64,000 nt of DNA from Saccharomycopsis phalli (lineage: Eukaryota; Ascomycota; Saccharomycetes; Ascoideales; Saccharomycopsidaceae): NCBI GenBank assembly GCA_020342235.1, contig CP073217.1, positions 62,001 to 126,000 of the forward strand, read 5' to 3'. Below the pieces are notes generated by a model, which saw only the letters and a list, made by a program, of their open reading frames with translations, made no database searches and was not told where the DNA came from. Shown here piece after piece: positions 1-9,734 of this stretch. Within the stretch, counting starts at the first letter, position 1. Every line of letters begins with the position of its first letter. Both the position numbers and the translations under genes were made by a program.

Positions 1-831
1 TACGATTTGCAGGATTTGGTGCGCGATGGCTTTGTAAGGCAGTTTGGCTATAACGGACAACTTTCAGCCAGCGAGTACGTGGAATCATTGATTGCGTTGC
101 TCCAGCACAACCAAGTGCAGTCAGAGGAAGCGGTGGAGGAAAATTCACTTGACAAGAGCGAGTCTGATATTATGCGGCGAATTGAGGACAAGGAGAATGT
201 CTGGGTGACCAATTTTTGGTCTTCCTGGGACGCGGTATCGAACCAGAGCGGTAAGAAGAACCGGGGCATGGTCATGATCAATAAGGGGCTTGAAATTGCG
301 CGGGAGTCGCAGCAGATTATCTTCAAGACCGGGGTGATGGTGATGGAGAAGAAGATGATCAAGAATTTGCGGGTGTTCCGACTCGTGGTGCTCAAGGACG
401 AGTCGATTCCGAATTTGGCGTTTTACAGAAATCCGCTTAATCTTACGCGACTAGGCCAGTGGATTTTAGAGAGCTTGGCGGAGATTGAGTATCTGCCTTT
501 GCTTCCCCTTGTTCTTGCGGTGCTAGACGTGGAAACCGACACGTATTTGTTGATTGGAATGGCGCCACTTTACTCACGCAGCATGCTCGCCAGCAAGACC
601 CAGGAATCACGGCAGACGCACCGGCACAAGCGCAAGCATCGTAAAGTGGAGCTGGAGGAGATTAATGTGAGCAAGGTGATTGTTAATACGTTTAGTATTG
701 CGTTTAAGCAGGTGGCCAGTACTACAGGTGCGAAGGTGAGGATAGATAGTTTTGAGAGTTCGGTGATTGAGGTTCGGAAGGACGATTTGTCGCCATTTTT
801 GGAGAAGTTGACTCTTTGCGGGATGGTGTGA
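1..831 (+). CDS. CDC45: Cdc45 replication initiation factor, C-terminal part
   Basis: The reading frame is open from the first base of the window, so the gene starts upstream; about 276 C-terminal residues are present. Cdc45 joins Mcm2-7 and GINS to form the CMG replicative helicase. The fragment shows the family's C-terminal signatures: an FGYNG-SASEYVESL block, a WVTNFWSSWDAV block, a GLEIARESQQIIFKTG helix followed by EKKMIKNLRVFRL, a LPLLPLVLAVLD strand region, and the SFE(S)SVIEV...FLEKL ending that matches the SVIEL...FLDAL tail of metazoan Cdc45. The insert with TQESRQTHRHKRKHRK is a basic low-complexity loop. The product is nuclear. The stop codon is followed at once by a purine-rich repeat tract. 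Identification is by remembered family motifs. Confidence 0.9.
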   Translation, partial: YDLQDLVRDGFVRQFGYNGQLSASEYVESLIALLQHNQVQSEEAVEENSLDKSESDIMRRIEDKENVWVTNFWSSWDAVSNQSGKKNRGMVMINKGLEIARESQQIIFKTGVMVMEKKMIKNLRVFRLVVLKDESIPNLAFYRNPLNLTRLGQWILESLAEIEYLPLLPLVLAVLDVETDTYLLIGMAPLYSRSMLASKTQESRQTHRHKRKHRKVELEEINVSKVIVNTFSIAFKQVASTTGAKVRIDSFESSVIEVRKDDLSPFLEKLTLCGMV

Positions 832-1090
832 GGCAAAGGGAAAGGGAAGGGAAGGGAAGTGAGAAGGTGAGAAGGTGAGAAGGTGAGAAGGTGAGAAATG
901 AGAAGGTGAGAAAATGAGAAGGTGAGAAAATGAGAAATGAGAAAATGAGAAGGCGAGAAGGCGGGAAAATGAGAACGAAAATAATGTAAAAGGTACAAGG
1001 TGAGAGAGCAAGAGTGAAAAGGGAAAAGTGAGAAAGAAAGTAAATGTCAAAGATAAAAGGTGAGAGAATGTGAGAGAGTGAGCGTGCTGG
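832..1090 (+). repeat. purine-rich degenerate tandem repeat downstream of CDC45
   Basis: About 250 bp of nearly pure A/G on the plus strand, built from reiterated GAGAAGGT and GAGAAAAT units. It starts a few bases after the CDC45 stop codon. Similar but not identical purine tracts lie after the MED9-like gene (62584-62820). It has no coding appearance on the purine strand. Confidence 0.8.
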
Positions 1091-1531
1091 AAAACGTAGA
1101 TAGCATAATACAACGTCATTGTTACATAGACACTACCATGTAATATAAATCAAAGAGCCCACAACTTCTAGTTTGCTTTACCAAGACCTGCCTTTTATTG
1201 TTACTTCTTGACAATGAGAGCTTCCCCACATGCATATTGCAGAAGATCCGACTGAGCCGTTGTAAATACAACTATAAGTATGCGAGTTTTACATAATTAC
1301 AAGTAGGAAATGATACCAGTGGTTTTGATTGCTATCTCATAATGTGTTTTAATTACACAAAACATTAATTACCTCAAACTGTTTTAGTAGCTGTCCATCC
1401 ATCTTGGACTGTATCTTAGAGCCAACTACATTCCAGAACTAGCACACCACAAGAAAACAAGAAGCACCACATGCCAAGCGGATAATTGCAGCATGAACAT
1501 GTACCATGATTCAAGTTAAGCGCCGAGAATT
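1091..1531. other. intergenic, no feature recognised
   Basis: AT-rich unique sequence between the purine repeat and the promoter of the next gene. I see no gene, RNA or repeat in it. Confidence 0.5.
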
Positions 1532-1532
1532 G

Positions 1533-1540
1533 TATATAAA
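1533..1540 (+). promoter_or_regulatory. TATA box
   Basis: TATATAAA lies 92 bp upstream of the ATG at 1632 and 39 bp upstream of a CACGTG site, a spacing typical of a yeast TATA box. Confidence 0.55.
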
Positions 1541-1578
1541 GCGAGGTCCCTGCCAGAATCTGGCGTCCCGACTATTCC

Positions 1579-1584
1579 CACGTG
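1579..1584 (+). promoter_or_regulatory. CACGTG (Cbf1-type) site
   Basis: CACGTGAC in gene direction, 48 bp before the ATG at 1632. It belongs to the recurrent promoter motif described in the findings. Confidence 0.6.
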
Positions 1585-1631
1585 ACACGATATCGGGATA
1601 TGTTCCCGGGTAACAAAACACAGTCCACACC

Positions 1632-2432
1632 ATGAGCCACAACGACACAATAAACAGCGAAATATTTGAGGATCTGACCCGGAAACCGGCCCGCGGACCT
1701 GAGCGGTTCAGCAGCGCGATCTTCCGGTCGTTCAAGAAGTCCTTCTCGCCGCTCGGGCTGGAGTTCAGCGACAAATCAATGTCGACGCGCGACGAGTCGT
1801 TTGACTTTGTATTGCGCCGTGGCGGAACCGATCCCGACTTGAAGATGTTCAACAACGGCCGGCTTCTCCGCGAGTCGCGCATCAATTCGCTCCGGCAGGC
1901 CGAAGTGACGTCGGGGATAATCTTCCAGCAGATTTACGGCGACAACAAGCGAAGCCGGCGCAAGGGCATCTTGTCAGAGAAGAAAGGCCGCATCGACGAG
2001 CCGGACCAGTTTTCGTCTCGCGAGTCCAGCTTGGCGGACATTATCATCTCGATTCCGGGCGAATCGGCGTCGCTGCTTACGGGCGACTTGGCCGCGATAG
2101 ACCGGCGGCTTGCGCCCGGGGGAATGGACGGGTCGAGTGTACATGCAGACGGGTTTTCTGCCAAGCGAGTCGCCGGGAGACTGCGGCTCTTTAGTCGGCG
2201 GGTGGTGGAAGACGAGGGCTACGGGCGGCAGTACCGGGAGCTTGAGGAGAAGTTCAGCCGGAGCCACGAGTTTGTTGGGGAGTTGAAGCCGGTGGAGGTG
2301 GAGGTGTTTTTGAAGCTTGAGCAGCAGTTCCAGCAGGAGCTCGCGGCGATGAGGCAGCCAGGGCCCGCAACCAGCGAGGATGAGTTACGAATGGCGGTGC
2401 AGAAATTGAGGGACGATAAATGGAGGTACTAG
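1632..2432 (+). CDS. hypothetical protein, 266 aa
   Basis: I do not recognise this protein. It starts at ATG 1632 behind a TATA box and a CACGTG site, which supports a real gene. The sequence is hydrophilic, with no signal peptide or membrane segment. The N-terminal 60 residues are rich in S, R, F and K; a stretch near residue 150-175 contains DIIISIPGESASLLTGDLAAIDRR; and residues 195-266 look helical and charged (YRELEEKF..., VEVEVFLKLEQQFQQELAAM). A regulatory or scaffold role would be a guess. GC content and codon choice match neighbouring genes. A structure prediction or a profile search against CUG-clade proteomes would be needed for function. Confidence 0.7.
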   Translation: MSHNDTINSEIFEDLTRKPARGPERFSSAIFRSFKKSFSPLGLEFSDKSMSTRDESFDFVLRRGGTDPDLKMFNNGRLLRESRINSLRQAEVTSGIIFQQIYGDNKRSRRKGILSEKKGRIDEPDQFSSRESSLADIIISIPGESASLLTGDLAAIDRRLAPGGMDGSSVHADGFSAKRVAGRLRLFSRRVVEDEGYGRQYRELEEKFSRSHEFVGELKPVEVEVFLKLEQQFQQELAAMRQPGPATSEDELRMAVQKLRDDKWRY

Positions 2433-3020
2433 TGAGCTGCGGCGTCATGCGGTGCTGTGGATTCCAGGAAAGCGTAATCACATCCATGCAGCTCGCGGTA
2501 CGTTTCCTGAAAATCTTTTGCTTGATATTTTCCCATTTTTTACTCAGAGCGATCAATTTTAGCCATAGCGCGCCATGTCTCAGATTTGTTATTGAGCAAA
2601 GAATGGGTCTTACATTCTTCACCGGTTATTGTACTTTTTATTTTTTTTTTGGTTTGGGCCAATCACGGCGCATGCGGCGGTACCACATGCACCGCCTGGC
2701 TATAATAAACTCTGCTTGACACAGGTTAGGCTTTTTAGGCTGATCCTAATCTGGAGCTCATGCTGCCAGCTTAAATATCCGTTGGTATCCACATGAACCA
2801 AATTGTGTACCAAACTGTGGTTTCGAAAGTGTTGCCATTGACTATCCAAAGACTTGCGGAATATACTGGTGATCTATTAAAGATATACATCACAGCTGAT
2901 ATCGTTCCACCCACCAGGCATCGTTTTGCACTTGGTTGTTTGACTGGGATATTTAAGTTAGTGTTACTTGACTAGCTTATCCAACTAGAATACTTGGACT
3001 ACCCAGTTCCACTAGACTTG
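2433..3020. other. intergenic, no feature recognised
   Basis: It contains a T-rich run near 2637-2650 and short open frames on both strands that overlap one another. None has a credible start context or composition, so I call no gene. Confidence 0.5.
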
Positions 3021-4466
3021 ATGGGCCTTGGTTCTTCTATTCGCTCATCGCGTCGGTCATTCCGTGATGACCTCTCGGTACGATCCAAGCCACACACCAT
3101 CAGCTACACCCCGCGCAGGCATGAAAATACCATGGAGCTCAACAACCACCAGGTGGCACTCGAACGGAAGTTCAACAACTATGACTACCAGCAGATTTCC
3201 AACGGACGCTCGCTGCGGCTCAAGTCGATAAGTGGCTCAGCCAGTAGCCGGTCTGCCCTGAAAAAGTCATCGCGCAACACATTGGCCCAGGACCATCACA
3301 CCTCACGCAGGTTTTCTCTGATTCTGGCAATGTCGTCGCGCCAGCTGACCGTCGACAGCATTTCAATCAACATGCAGTCCGTGGCGCTCTCGTCGATATA
3401 CCAGAAACACATGCATTTTGGCGTGCAAAACGACACGGCGGTGCAGACAAATTACGACAAGCACAAGGTGCGGATGCACTCTGAGAAACGGGCCTTTGGT
3501 GGCAAGAGCGCATATGACTCAGTAAAGACAAAGGATGGTTATTCAAGCTACAAGCTGGGTCTGAACCGGAGCGTGTACTCTGGTCATTCGCACCACAGTA
3601 GCCATAGTGTGAGGGGAACCAGCCAGGGAAGTGAAGGGGCAAAGGGGAATGGAAATGGATATAGAAATAGTCATGGAAATCACAGAAGTCATAAAGGAAG
3701 TCACAGCCATGGAAGTCATAGCCAAGGAAGTTATAGCCAGGGAAACCATGGAAATCTTGCACATTACAGTGGAAACACTAGCCGTCGTTCATCGAAACAT
3801 TTCGACACACGGTCGACACACTCGGACCGAAGCTCGCTCTCGCGGGTCTACCTCAATGGGAAAAGCAGCACACAGTCATTGGGAATCGAGGAAGATGAGG
3901 CGTCACTGGAAGAGGTGTTTGACAAAGCACGGCCGGAAGTGACGCCCAACACCCTGCCAGAGAACCTGCCAATGACCAAGGCAATGTTGCTTGAATTGAA
4001 ACACACCAACGGGCAACTCACGTCGATCACCGAGGTTGCCAGTCCAAAAGACGGGAAGTTTCGCTTGTCGAACCCAGGTCCGAGCGTGAAGCCGGTTTTG
4101 GATATGCCAAGCAGGGTTTCCCGGAAGGCGTCACGGATGAGTGTACGGACCGGGGCCAGTGGAAAGAATGTGACAAGCTCTCCTAAAGCGGTGTTCAGCC
4201 TCGAGGACACACTTCGTGCGGATATGGACTTTGATGTGCCAGAAAGCAGGCCGACGCACCGACGCAAGGAGCGGAAACAGTGGAAGGAGCCAGAGCGGAA
4301 ACAATGGGGCCACTCTGAGCGGAAGCATACGGAGAAGAAGCGGAAGAAGGAAAGCAAGGGGGGCAGCGGGATAGGGGCGCTTTTCCGGTCGTTGTTTGGC
4401 AAGAAGCAGAAGCACATAGACAAGAGCAAGATCCAGGTGTTGAACCAGCAGATTGGGATTTGTTGA
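3021..4466 (+). CDS. hypothetical protein with possible N-myristoylation signal, 481 aa
   Basis: I do not recognise the family. The frame is open from TTG 2994, but the first ATG is at 3021, giving MGLGSSIRSS. Glycine at position 2 and serine at position 6 fit the N-myristoyltransferase consensus, and the following RSSRRSFR basic patch could add membrane affinity. The body is hydrophilic and rich in S, R, H and G. Roughly residues 200-250 are a low-complexity tract of SHGSHSQGSYSQGNHG type, encoded by short repeated codon strings at 3631-3765. A central acidic patch (EEDEASLEEVFDKA) and a very basic end (KKRKKESKGG then ALFRSLFGKKQKH) follow. The layout suggests a lipid-anchored, phosphorylated cortical scaffold. 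This is inference from composition only. Confidence 0.75.
   Translation: MGLGSSIRSSRRSFRDDLSVRSKPHTISYTPRRHENTMELNNHQVALERKFNNYDYQQISNGRSLRLKSISGSASSRSALKKSSRNTLAQDHHTSRRFSLILAMSSRQLTVDSISINMQSVALSSIYQKHMHFGVQNDTAVQTNYDKHKVRMHSEKRAFGGKSAYDSVKTKDGYSSYKLGLNRSVYSGHSHHSSHSVRGTSQGSEGAKGNGNGYRNSHGNHRSHKGSHSHGSHSQGSYSQGNHGNLAHYSGNTSRRSSKHFDTRSTHSDRSSLSRVYLNGKSSTQSLGIEEDEASLEEVFDKARPEVTPNTLPENLPMTKAMLLELKHTNGQLTSITEVASPKDGKFRLSNPGPSVKPVLDMPSRVSRKASRMSVRTGASGKNVTSSPKAVFSLEDTLRADMDFDVPESRPTHRRKERKQWKEPERKQWGHSERKHTEKKRKKESKGGSGIGALFRSLFGKKQKHIDKSKIQVLNQQIGIC
3631..3765 (+). repeat. low-complexity coding repeat (S/G/H/N)
   Basis: Degenerate 9-15 bp units such as CATGGAAGTCA and AGCCAAGGAAGT encode the SHGSHSQGSYSQG stretch of the preceding gene. 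The repeat keeps the frame, so it can expand or contract without breaking the protein. Confidence 0.65.
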
Positions 4467-5990
4467 GGTGAGTATTTGGTATAATATATAATGGCATGTC
4501 GACTGTATACTGCAACGCACATAGATGTGCATTGCGAACCCCCAGCAATGGTACGATACTTGTGTCCAACATTTTCAGGAATAACCACGGAAATTGTCAA
4601 TTGTGACCACTGGCAAAGATCCAGCGGCGCCAATGGTGACACATTTCTGGATTGGAGCTCTAGGTTTCATTTCCGGTACAAGGGATCAGCACTATTGTCA
4701 TGTTTGCACCAGGACTGGATTGAGACTTGCGTCATGTGAATACACACACTAGTTTGGACCATGGGCGATCGGTTGCGGCGCCATGTCAAGATGGGCGGAT
4801 TGCTGACGGTAGGATTCAAAGAGGGGCATGGTGCAAATTGGACGTACCTCATTGGGAAGCATGTGGTGGATTTTCCGTGGCGTTTGTGTGGACATTTGGC
4901 CCGGTTTAGCCGAGACCTGAACCTGAAACACATGGTAGGACGGATTCAAAGTGAATCCCGACGCATGTCTAAACGTGGAACCCAAAAGAAGGGCATGGGT
5001 CGTATGTTTTCTGAGTGGAGGATTGGCGTGGTTTCGCGAGGTTTCACCAGGGTTTCATGAAGTTTCGTGAAGTTCCATGAAGCTTCGTGTTGATGGATAA
5101 AGATTTTAGCATCGAGTACTGAGATATCAACAATATGTATGTGAATAAAACAAACGGGCCCAGTCAGCAATGTAACTACAATGATAGGCGGAACGGCAAC
5201 TCAATGGTGCACGGTAGTACAAAGAAAGCTTAAACCCACAAGGATCAGGATAAATATCCGTAAAAGCTTATTTTAGACCCCTGGCAAAGCTTATTCTGCA
5301 AAGCTTATTGAGAATAGCTTGAGCCGGGGGCTAGTGCCAATTGGTTGAGTTGCATAGTGTCATTTAGTCTGACCTCACTTCAAGAAGTAAAATCTTGTGA
5401 TGATCACAAGATTGAAATGCACTCCTAGGTAAGTGAATTCAATAAGCCTAGAGACAAACACCGTAGAATATAAAACGTCTTGGTGAGTACTGGTCGCAGT
5501 CTCTAGATAATATTTTTAGCATTGCATAACCTTAGTATGCAACAGTGACATCGATATTCTCAGCAATGTCTGCTTTTGGCACCGAGTAATCTTCCAAAAG
5601 TGTTTGACTAGGCGTGTGAATACGGGCTGACAGGAAGTGAAGACAAGGGGTGATTTGAGATGAATTAATATCCGACATGAGAGATGAATTGAGATGTCTT
5701 GAGATGGACTTGAGATGGACTTGAGATAGGGTTAAAAATAGGGTTGAGACAGGGTTGAAATATAAGGTTGAGACAGAGTTGGTAATAGAGTTTAGAATAG
5801 AGTTGAGACAGAGTTGCGACTGGAGAAAGTCTAGATTAAACAAGACTGACGAGACAGAGTTTACAATGACCAAGATGCAAATGGAAAACGGTTACAATAC
5901 AGTTGCCTGACACCCAAGTCTTAATATAGTTGAAGGGATGAATCGTGGTACATGATTGGACGACTGGCGAGATAATAGAGGTTCGGGGAG
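4467..5990. other. long intergenic region with degenerate TTGAGA repeats
   Basis: About 1.5 kb without a convincing gene. At 5650-5830 there is a degenerate array of GGTTGAGACAGA and GAGATGGACTT units of about 12-18 bp. Open frames of 60-100 codons occur on both strands between 4490 and 5170 and overlap, so they look like chance. Confidence 0.5.
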
Positions 5991-6003
5991 AAATATGTCC
6001 CGG

Positions 6004-6198
6004 CAAGTATATAACCCAAAGCTTACTGTTCTTCCAATGGCAATTTCTCTACATTTACATCAATATTAGTCGGAAGTTTTTCCGCTGTACAGTTTTCTCC
6101 CGACAACTAATAGCCGTCCTGAGTCGTAGACAGCAAAGTATAAATCTCCCCTGGGAGCGTAGTATAGCGTTGAATAAGCATATTGTTATTATTATAGT
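6004..6198 (+). mobile_element. 5'-truncated LINE 3' end, family A
   Basis: The right half carries the family A 3' signature also seen at 37.6, 46.0 and 51.7 kb: a TTTTCTCCCGACAACTAATAGCCGTCCT-like block, a partly decayed hairpin, GTATAAATCTCCCCTGGGAGC, TAGTATAGC, then a short ATT-rich tail. It is flanked by an imperfect 11-bp duplication, ATATGTCCCGG at 5993-6003 and ATATATCCCGG at 6199-6209, one base different. This fits target-primed reverse transcription of only the element's last 195 bp. Confidence 0.7.
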
Positions 6199-6209
6199 AT
6201 ATATCCCGG

Positions 6210-6805
6210 ATGGCTCGTTGCTTAAACTATTTGGCAATAAAGACCCGAAATACAAAAGATTGCGACACAATCTCCATTATACATGATTCCCATTATACAC
6301 AATCTCCATCCAGAGCTCTGGCTTGATTTCTATCGCACATTGATGGAATACTAGACACCTCCTATGGCATCTACACACTTGAAAATCGTCAACCAAGGTG
6401 ACTAGACTTGTTACAAAACAACCACAACTACTGTACACCAACAATAAAACTCCTCAAATTGAAATTTAATCTTAGACAGCTACTTGTGACTTTCTGTGAA
6501 ATGACATGGCTAGATTACCATTGCGACAGGAGATTGGGCCAGCCAGAATAGAAAATCCCATTTACAGCACGGTACAGACGATTCTATATTCATTAATCTG
6601 TGTATTACATCTATCAACTCACATTTTCGGCATCATTACATCATGAGTCAATCTCCAATGTATTAAAATATTACCAATTCCGTAAATCAATTCATCATTC
6701 AGTCATTTAATCGTTTTCATTTCCGTCCCAGGTTTAATTTGATTTCAATCAACCACTGCCTTCACAGTCTTCAATTACCATGTTACCCTGTCGTATTTGC
6801 ACCTC
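6210..6805. other. intergenic, AT-rich, no feature recognised
   Basis: AT-rich sequence between the LINE remnant and the 3' end of the minus-strand WD-like gene. It presumably holds that gene's terminator. No gene is seen. Confidence 0.5.
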
Positions 6806-8044
6806 CTAACAAAACTCATAATCTTCAAACCGTCGTCGACTACAGGTATCCATGTCCCACATACTGATCCCCGCTGCCCCACCGACTATAATACTGCTCC
6901 CTGCACGGTCAAACGCCCAATCAATCCCAAAGATATCATACTCCGACCCATTGTACGCCTTTGAATCCCCCATATAATACGGTTCCGCCGCCTGCTGACC
7001 TTTGGCCACTCCTTGGAAACCCTCAACGGGCCACACATAGTTCTCTAGCGGCACACCGTAGTCGCCAACCACTGTCATGCACTCTTTACTTTTTCCATAT
7101 TGGGTCGGGAGCGTCAAGACTTTGTGGCGCGAAAAGTCGCGCACGTCAATCACGTGTACTTTACCGGTGTGCTCTGCAAGAAAGAGATAATCGTCACATG
7201 AGCAGCCATTGGAAAACTTCAAGTGGCGGAACGCAGTGTCGCGGCCTGCCAGGTGGAACGTGTGCACCGGGTCCCTGGCATGGCGCACGTCAAACACCAC
7301 CGCACGTCCACTTTGGAACGCAACCGCAAAGTACATGTCGCTGTGATGGAAGTCTACCGAAAACCCATAGTCAACCGTGGGGAGATCCACCGGAACCTTG
7401 TCAATAATACTGTGGCTGTGTGGATCGACCATTGTCACCGTGGCCTCGTCTCCTGAAACCACCACGATTTTCCCATCGTTGCTGAGTCTCGAATAGTTCA
7501 ATGGGTATCCAATGTTCAACCCCGGTCCCGTGCTAAGCCGCGTGCTGCATATGTCTAATTGGTAAAGGCACATGTCGTTGCTACACACAAACGACCGGTA
7601 CTGCCCCTCCAGAACCTTGCTCACCGACACAGAGTTGGCAATTACCCTGCCAACAGTCTCCGACGCCGACACCCCTGCATTCGCACTATGCACCCACACT
7701 TTCCCCGGAGTCTGGTCCGAATCAACCAGTCCTCCACAAACCACAACCCCGTCAACTTCCTCAAAGCTCTTGGGAAAAAAGTCCGTGCGACACACTACAC
7801 TGCTCCTCCCTGAATCGAGATCAAGCTGCTTCACGTTCTTGTGCTCCAAGTACAACGCATGGCTTCGGCTTCTCAGAGTAAACTGGATGAGGTTGCGGAG
7901 CTGCCAGTGGCTGTTGGTGATGCGTACGTCGTAATGCGCGGCCCTCATAAAAGGGTACCGTGTGGCCGTGGTGGCGTAGCTGCGCACTAGCCGCCTACCT
8001 TCCAGTGCTTGAAGTATTGTCATTAATTCTAGCACAAGGCCCAT
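6806..8044 (-). CDS. WD40-like beta-propeller protein with DUF2415-type C terminus, 412 aa
   Basis: First ATG is at 8044. The protein has no signal peptide and is built of beta-strand blocks with propeller-like spacing: YPLNYSRLSNDGKIVVVSGDE, VDYGFSVDFHHSDMYFAVAFQSGRAVVFDVR, FRHLKFSNGCSCDDYLFLAEHTGKVHVIDVRDFSRHKVL. The end, YDIFGIDWAFDRAGSSIIVGGAAGISMWDMDT, resembles the C-terminal block of fungal proteins carrying DUF2415. That domain name is from memory and uncertain. Function is not known to me; a scaffold or degradation-adaptor role is usual for such propellers. The gene lies only 35 bp after the kinase gene on the same strand, so its promoter must overlap that gene's end, where a CACGTG site sits. 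Confidence 0.8.
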   Translation of the reverse strand: MGLVLELMTILQALEGRRLVRSYATTATRYPFMRAAHYDVRITNSHWQLRNLIQFTLRSRSHALYLEHKNVKQLDLDSGRSSVVCRTDFFPKSFEEVDGVVVCGGLVDSDQTPGKVWVHSANAGVSASETVGRVIANSVSVSKVLEGQYRSFVCSNDMCLYQLDICSTRLSTGPGLNIGYPLNYSRLSNDGKIVVVSGDEATVTMVDPHSHSIIDKVPVDLPTVDYGFSVDFHHSDMYFAVAFQSGRAVVFDVRHARDPVHTFHLAGRDTAFRHLKFSNGCSCDDYLFLAEHTGKVHVIDVRDFSRHKVLTLPTQYGKSKECMTVVGDYGVPLENYVWPVEGFQGVAKGQQAAEPYYMGDSKAYNGSEYDIFGIDWAFDRAGSSIIVGGAAGISMWDMDTCSRRRFEDYEFC

Positions 8045-8079
8045 GAGCAAATTTCCCCATCAGGGGGAGGGGGATGACA

Positions 8080-9693
8080 TCACGTGAAAAACGCGTGCGC
8101 GTACATGGCAATGTCATACAACTCGAGTTCCATCATGCGGGCTTGGTACTTGCACCATGCCAGGGCAAGACCGAAAAACCAGGCAAAGCTGTACCGCTGA
8201 TGCAGTTTGGCAGCTGCAGTCTTATCCTGGTTGTAAACCAACTTGGCACAGTAGCTGGCCATGATTAAAAACCCCCGTTCCTGGCCCAATGGGTTCTCGA
8301 GCCGCTCGTCGAGGTTCCGCACGAGGTCGTTTGTCTTGAGGATCAACAACACAATTCGTGGAAGACTTGCAAGTAGGCCCATGAGCATGGTTAGGAACGC
8401 GCCGTCCAGGAAGTGCACCAACATCTGCTCGATTTCTGCTCGGGTGCGTGGCGACTTGACATCGTGCACCGCATGGTCGTAGTCACGGCCGGTAATTGCC
8501 GCAGCAAATAGCGGGAAATACTCGTCGGACACCCCCGCAAATTCCTGTGCGTACTTCTTGACGTCTTGTTCACTCGAGTCAAGCAACGCAAGCCAAAGCT
8601 TTGCATACGCCGTGCGCATCTGGGTCGTCACCTGCCTATACTGCCCATGGTCGTACAAAATGACCTCAAAGTTGTGTCCCGCGTAGTTTGGAACTGCTCG
8701 GATCGCCAAATTGCCGCCATGCGGGTCACAATGGAGTCCCACTCCCGGGGTGAAGATCATGGAGTTGAAAATGTGGGCGAGGCATGCGCTTACTTGTGCA
8801 CGGCTGATGCGGTGCTCTTTCAAATACTGCAAGTCGTCAAGACGCACTCCAGGAACATGTTCCATGATAAGAATGCGGCGCGACGCCCAGAAAATTTCCG
8901 GCACCTTCAATGCGGTGAGCCGCTGCGAATGCGCAAAGTGCGCAGCCGTGGCACGTGAGTTGGCGGCTTCAATGTTAAAGTCCAACTCGGTGTAGATTCC
9001 AGTCTTCAACTCGTCGCCTAGCCACGTGAGATCATACTCGGGGAAAATCCGGCGGAGCGCGCCAAACACCCCCTGGCAGAGCATCAAGTCAAGCGGCACA
9101 AACTCGTTTAATGAGGGATGCTGGCATTTAACTGCAACGGTTTTGCCGTCCTTTGTCGTTGCCACATGCACCTGTGCAAGCGACGCTACGCCAATTGGCT
9201 CGGGATCAAAGCTGTCAAACATGTCCTCGAGCGTCCGGCCAAGATCCGAGAGAAACAACCCCCGGATCTCGGACATGGAGCTACGCGGGCACTGGTCCTG
9301 CAAGGGCACCATGGCCTCGGTCCATTGCTTCGGCAACATGTACGTCAAAGCCGACAAATGCTGCCCCAACTTGATGTAGACCCCACCGTTGCGCGATAAT
9401 GCACGGTACGTGATCCCAGCACAGTGCTCGTGACACCGGTTCAACGCATCTTCCCGTTGTGCCTCACTCTCATACTCGCGACCAATCACAATCTTGTATT
9501 CGGCCAAACACCGCGCAGTAGCGCTGATTACCGTACTTGTCCGATCGACTCCGTTGACAAAATGATGGGCACCAGTACGAAAATCCGAATTGAAATAATA
9601 GAGGCCAGAGACCAGGGCCAAGGAAATGGCAAAGGCGCCAGCACGGGACTTTGATTTAAATGGCCCGAACCGCCGAATTGTGTTTGAAATCAT
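8080..9693 (-). CDS. MCP2: mitochondrial ABC1/ADCK1-type atypical kinase (Mcp2-like), 537 aa
   Basis: First ATG is 9693. It is a UbiB/ABC1 family protein: KLGQ motif in VYIKLGQHLS, the alanine-rich nucleotide loop and VAIK-type lysine in ASLAQVH...VAVKCQHP, catalytic loop HCDPHGGN, and DHG in place of the DFG metal-binding triad. A hydrophobic segment at residues 19-33 (FAISLALVSGLYYF) behind a basic N terminus suggests import into mitochondria with an inner-membrane anchor. Length and the N-terminal anchor match yeast Mcp2 (also called Cqd2) and animal ADCK1, known for roles in mitochondrial lipid and coenzyme Q homeostasis. The promoter is unusual in having six CACGTG sites. In S. cerevisiae MCP2 neighbours NDL1; here a NudE/Ndl1-like gene is 8 kb away. 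Confidence 0.85.
   Translation of the reverse strand: MISNTIRRFGPFKSKSRAGAFAISLALVSGLYYFNSDFRTGAHHFVNGVDRTSTVISATARCLAEYKIVIGREYESEAQREDALNRCHEHCAGITYRALSRNGGVYIKLGQHLSALTYMLPKQWTEAMVPLQDQCPRSSMSEIRGLFLSDLGRTLEDMFDSFDPEPIGVASLAQVHVATTKDGKTVAVKCQHPSLNEFVPLDLMLCQGVFGALRRIFPEYDLTWLGDELKTGIYTELDFNIEAANSRATAAHFAHSQRLTALKVPEIFWASRRILIMEHVPGVRLDDLQYLKEHRISRAQVSACLAHIFNSMIFTPGVGLHCDPHGGNLAIRAVPNYAGHNFEVILYDHGQYRQVTTQMRTAYAKLWLALLDSSEQDVKKYAQEFAGVSDEYFPLFAAAITGRDYDHAVHDVKSPRTRAEIEQMLVHFLDGAFLTMLMGLLASLPRIVLLILKTNDLVRNLDERLENPLGQERGFLIMASYCAKLVYNQDKTAAAKLHQRYSFAWFFGLALAWCKYQARMMELELYDIAMYAHAFFT
8081..8086 (-). promoter_or_regulatory. CACGTG site overlapping the kinase stop codon
   Basis: The site overlaps the stop codon of the upstream gene (8080-8082) and lies 37 bp before the ATG of the WD-like gene, reading CACGTGAT in that gene's direction. 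It is likely the promoter element of the downstream gene. Confidence 0.55.
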
Positions 9694-9734
9694 CAATAAA
9701 CTTCAACGGAGTTTTCAGCTTTTTAAATAAATGT

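Noticed and set aside
4761-5060. 99-codon frame in the gap before 6 kb
   Set aside because: Overlaps equally long frames on both strands; composition not protein-like enough to call.
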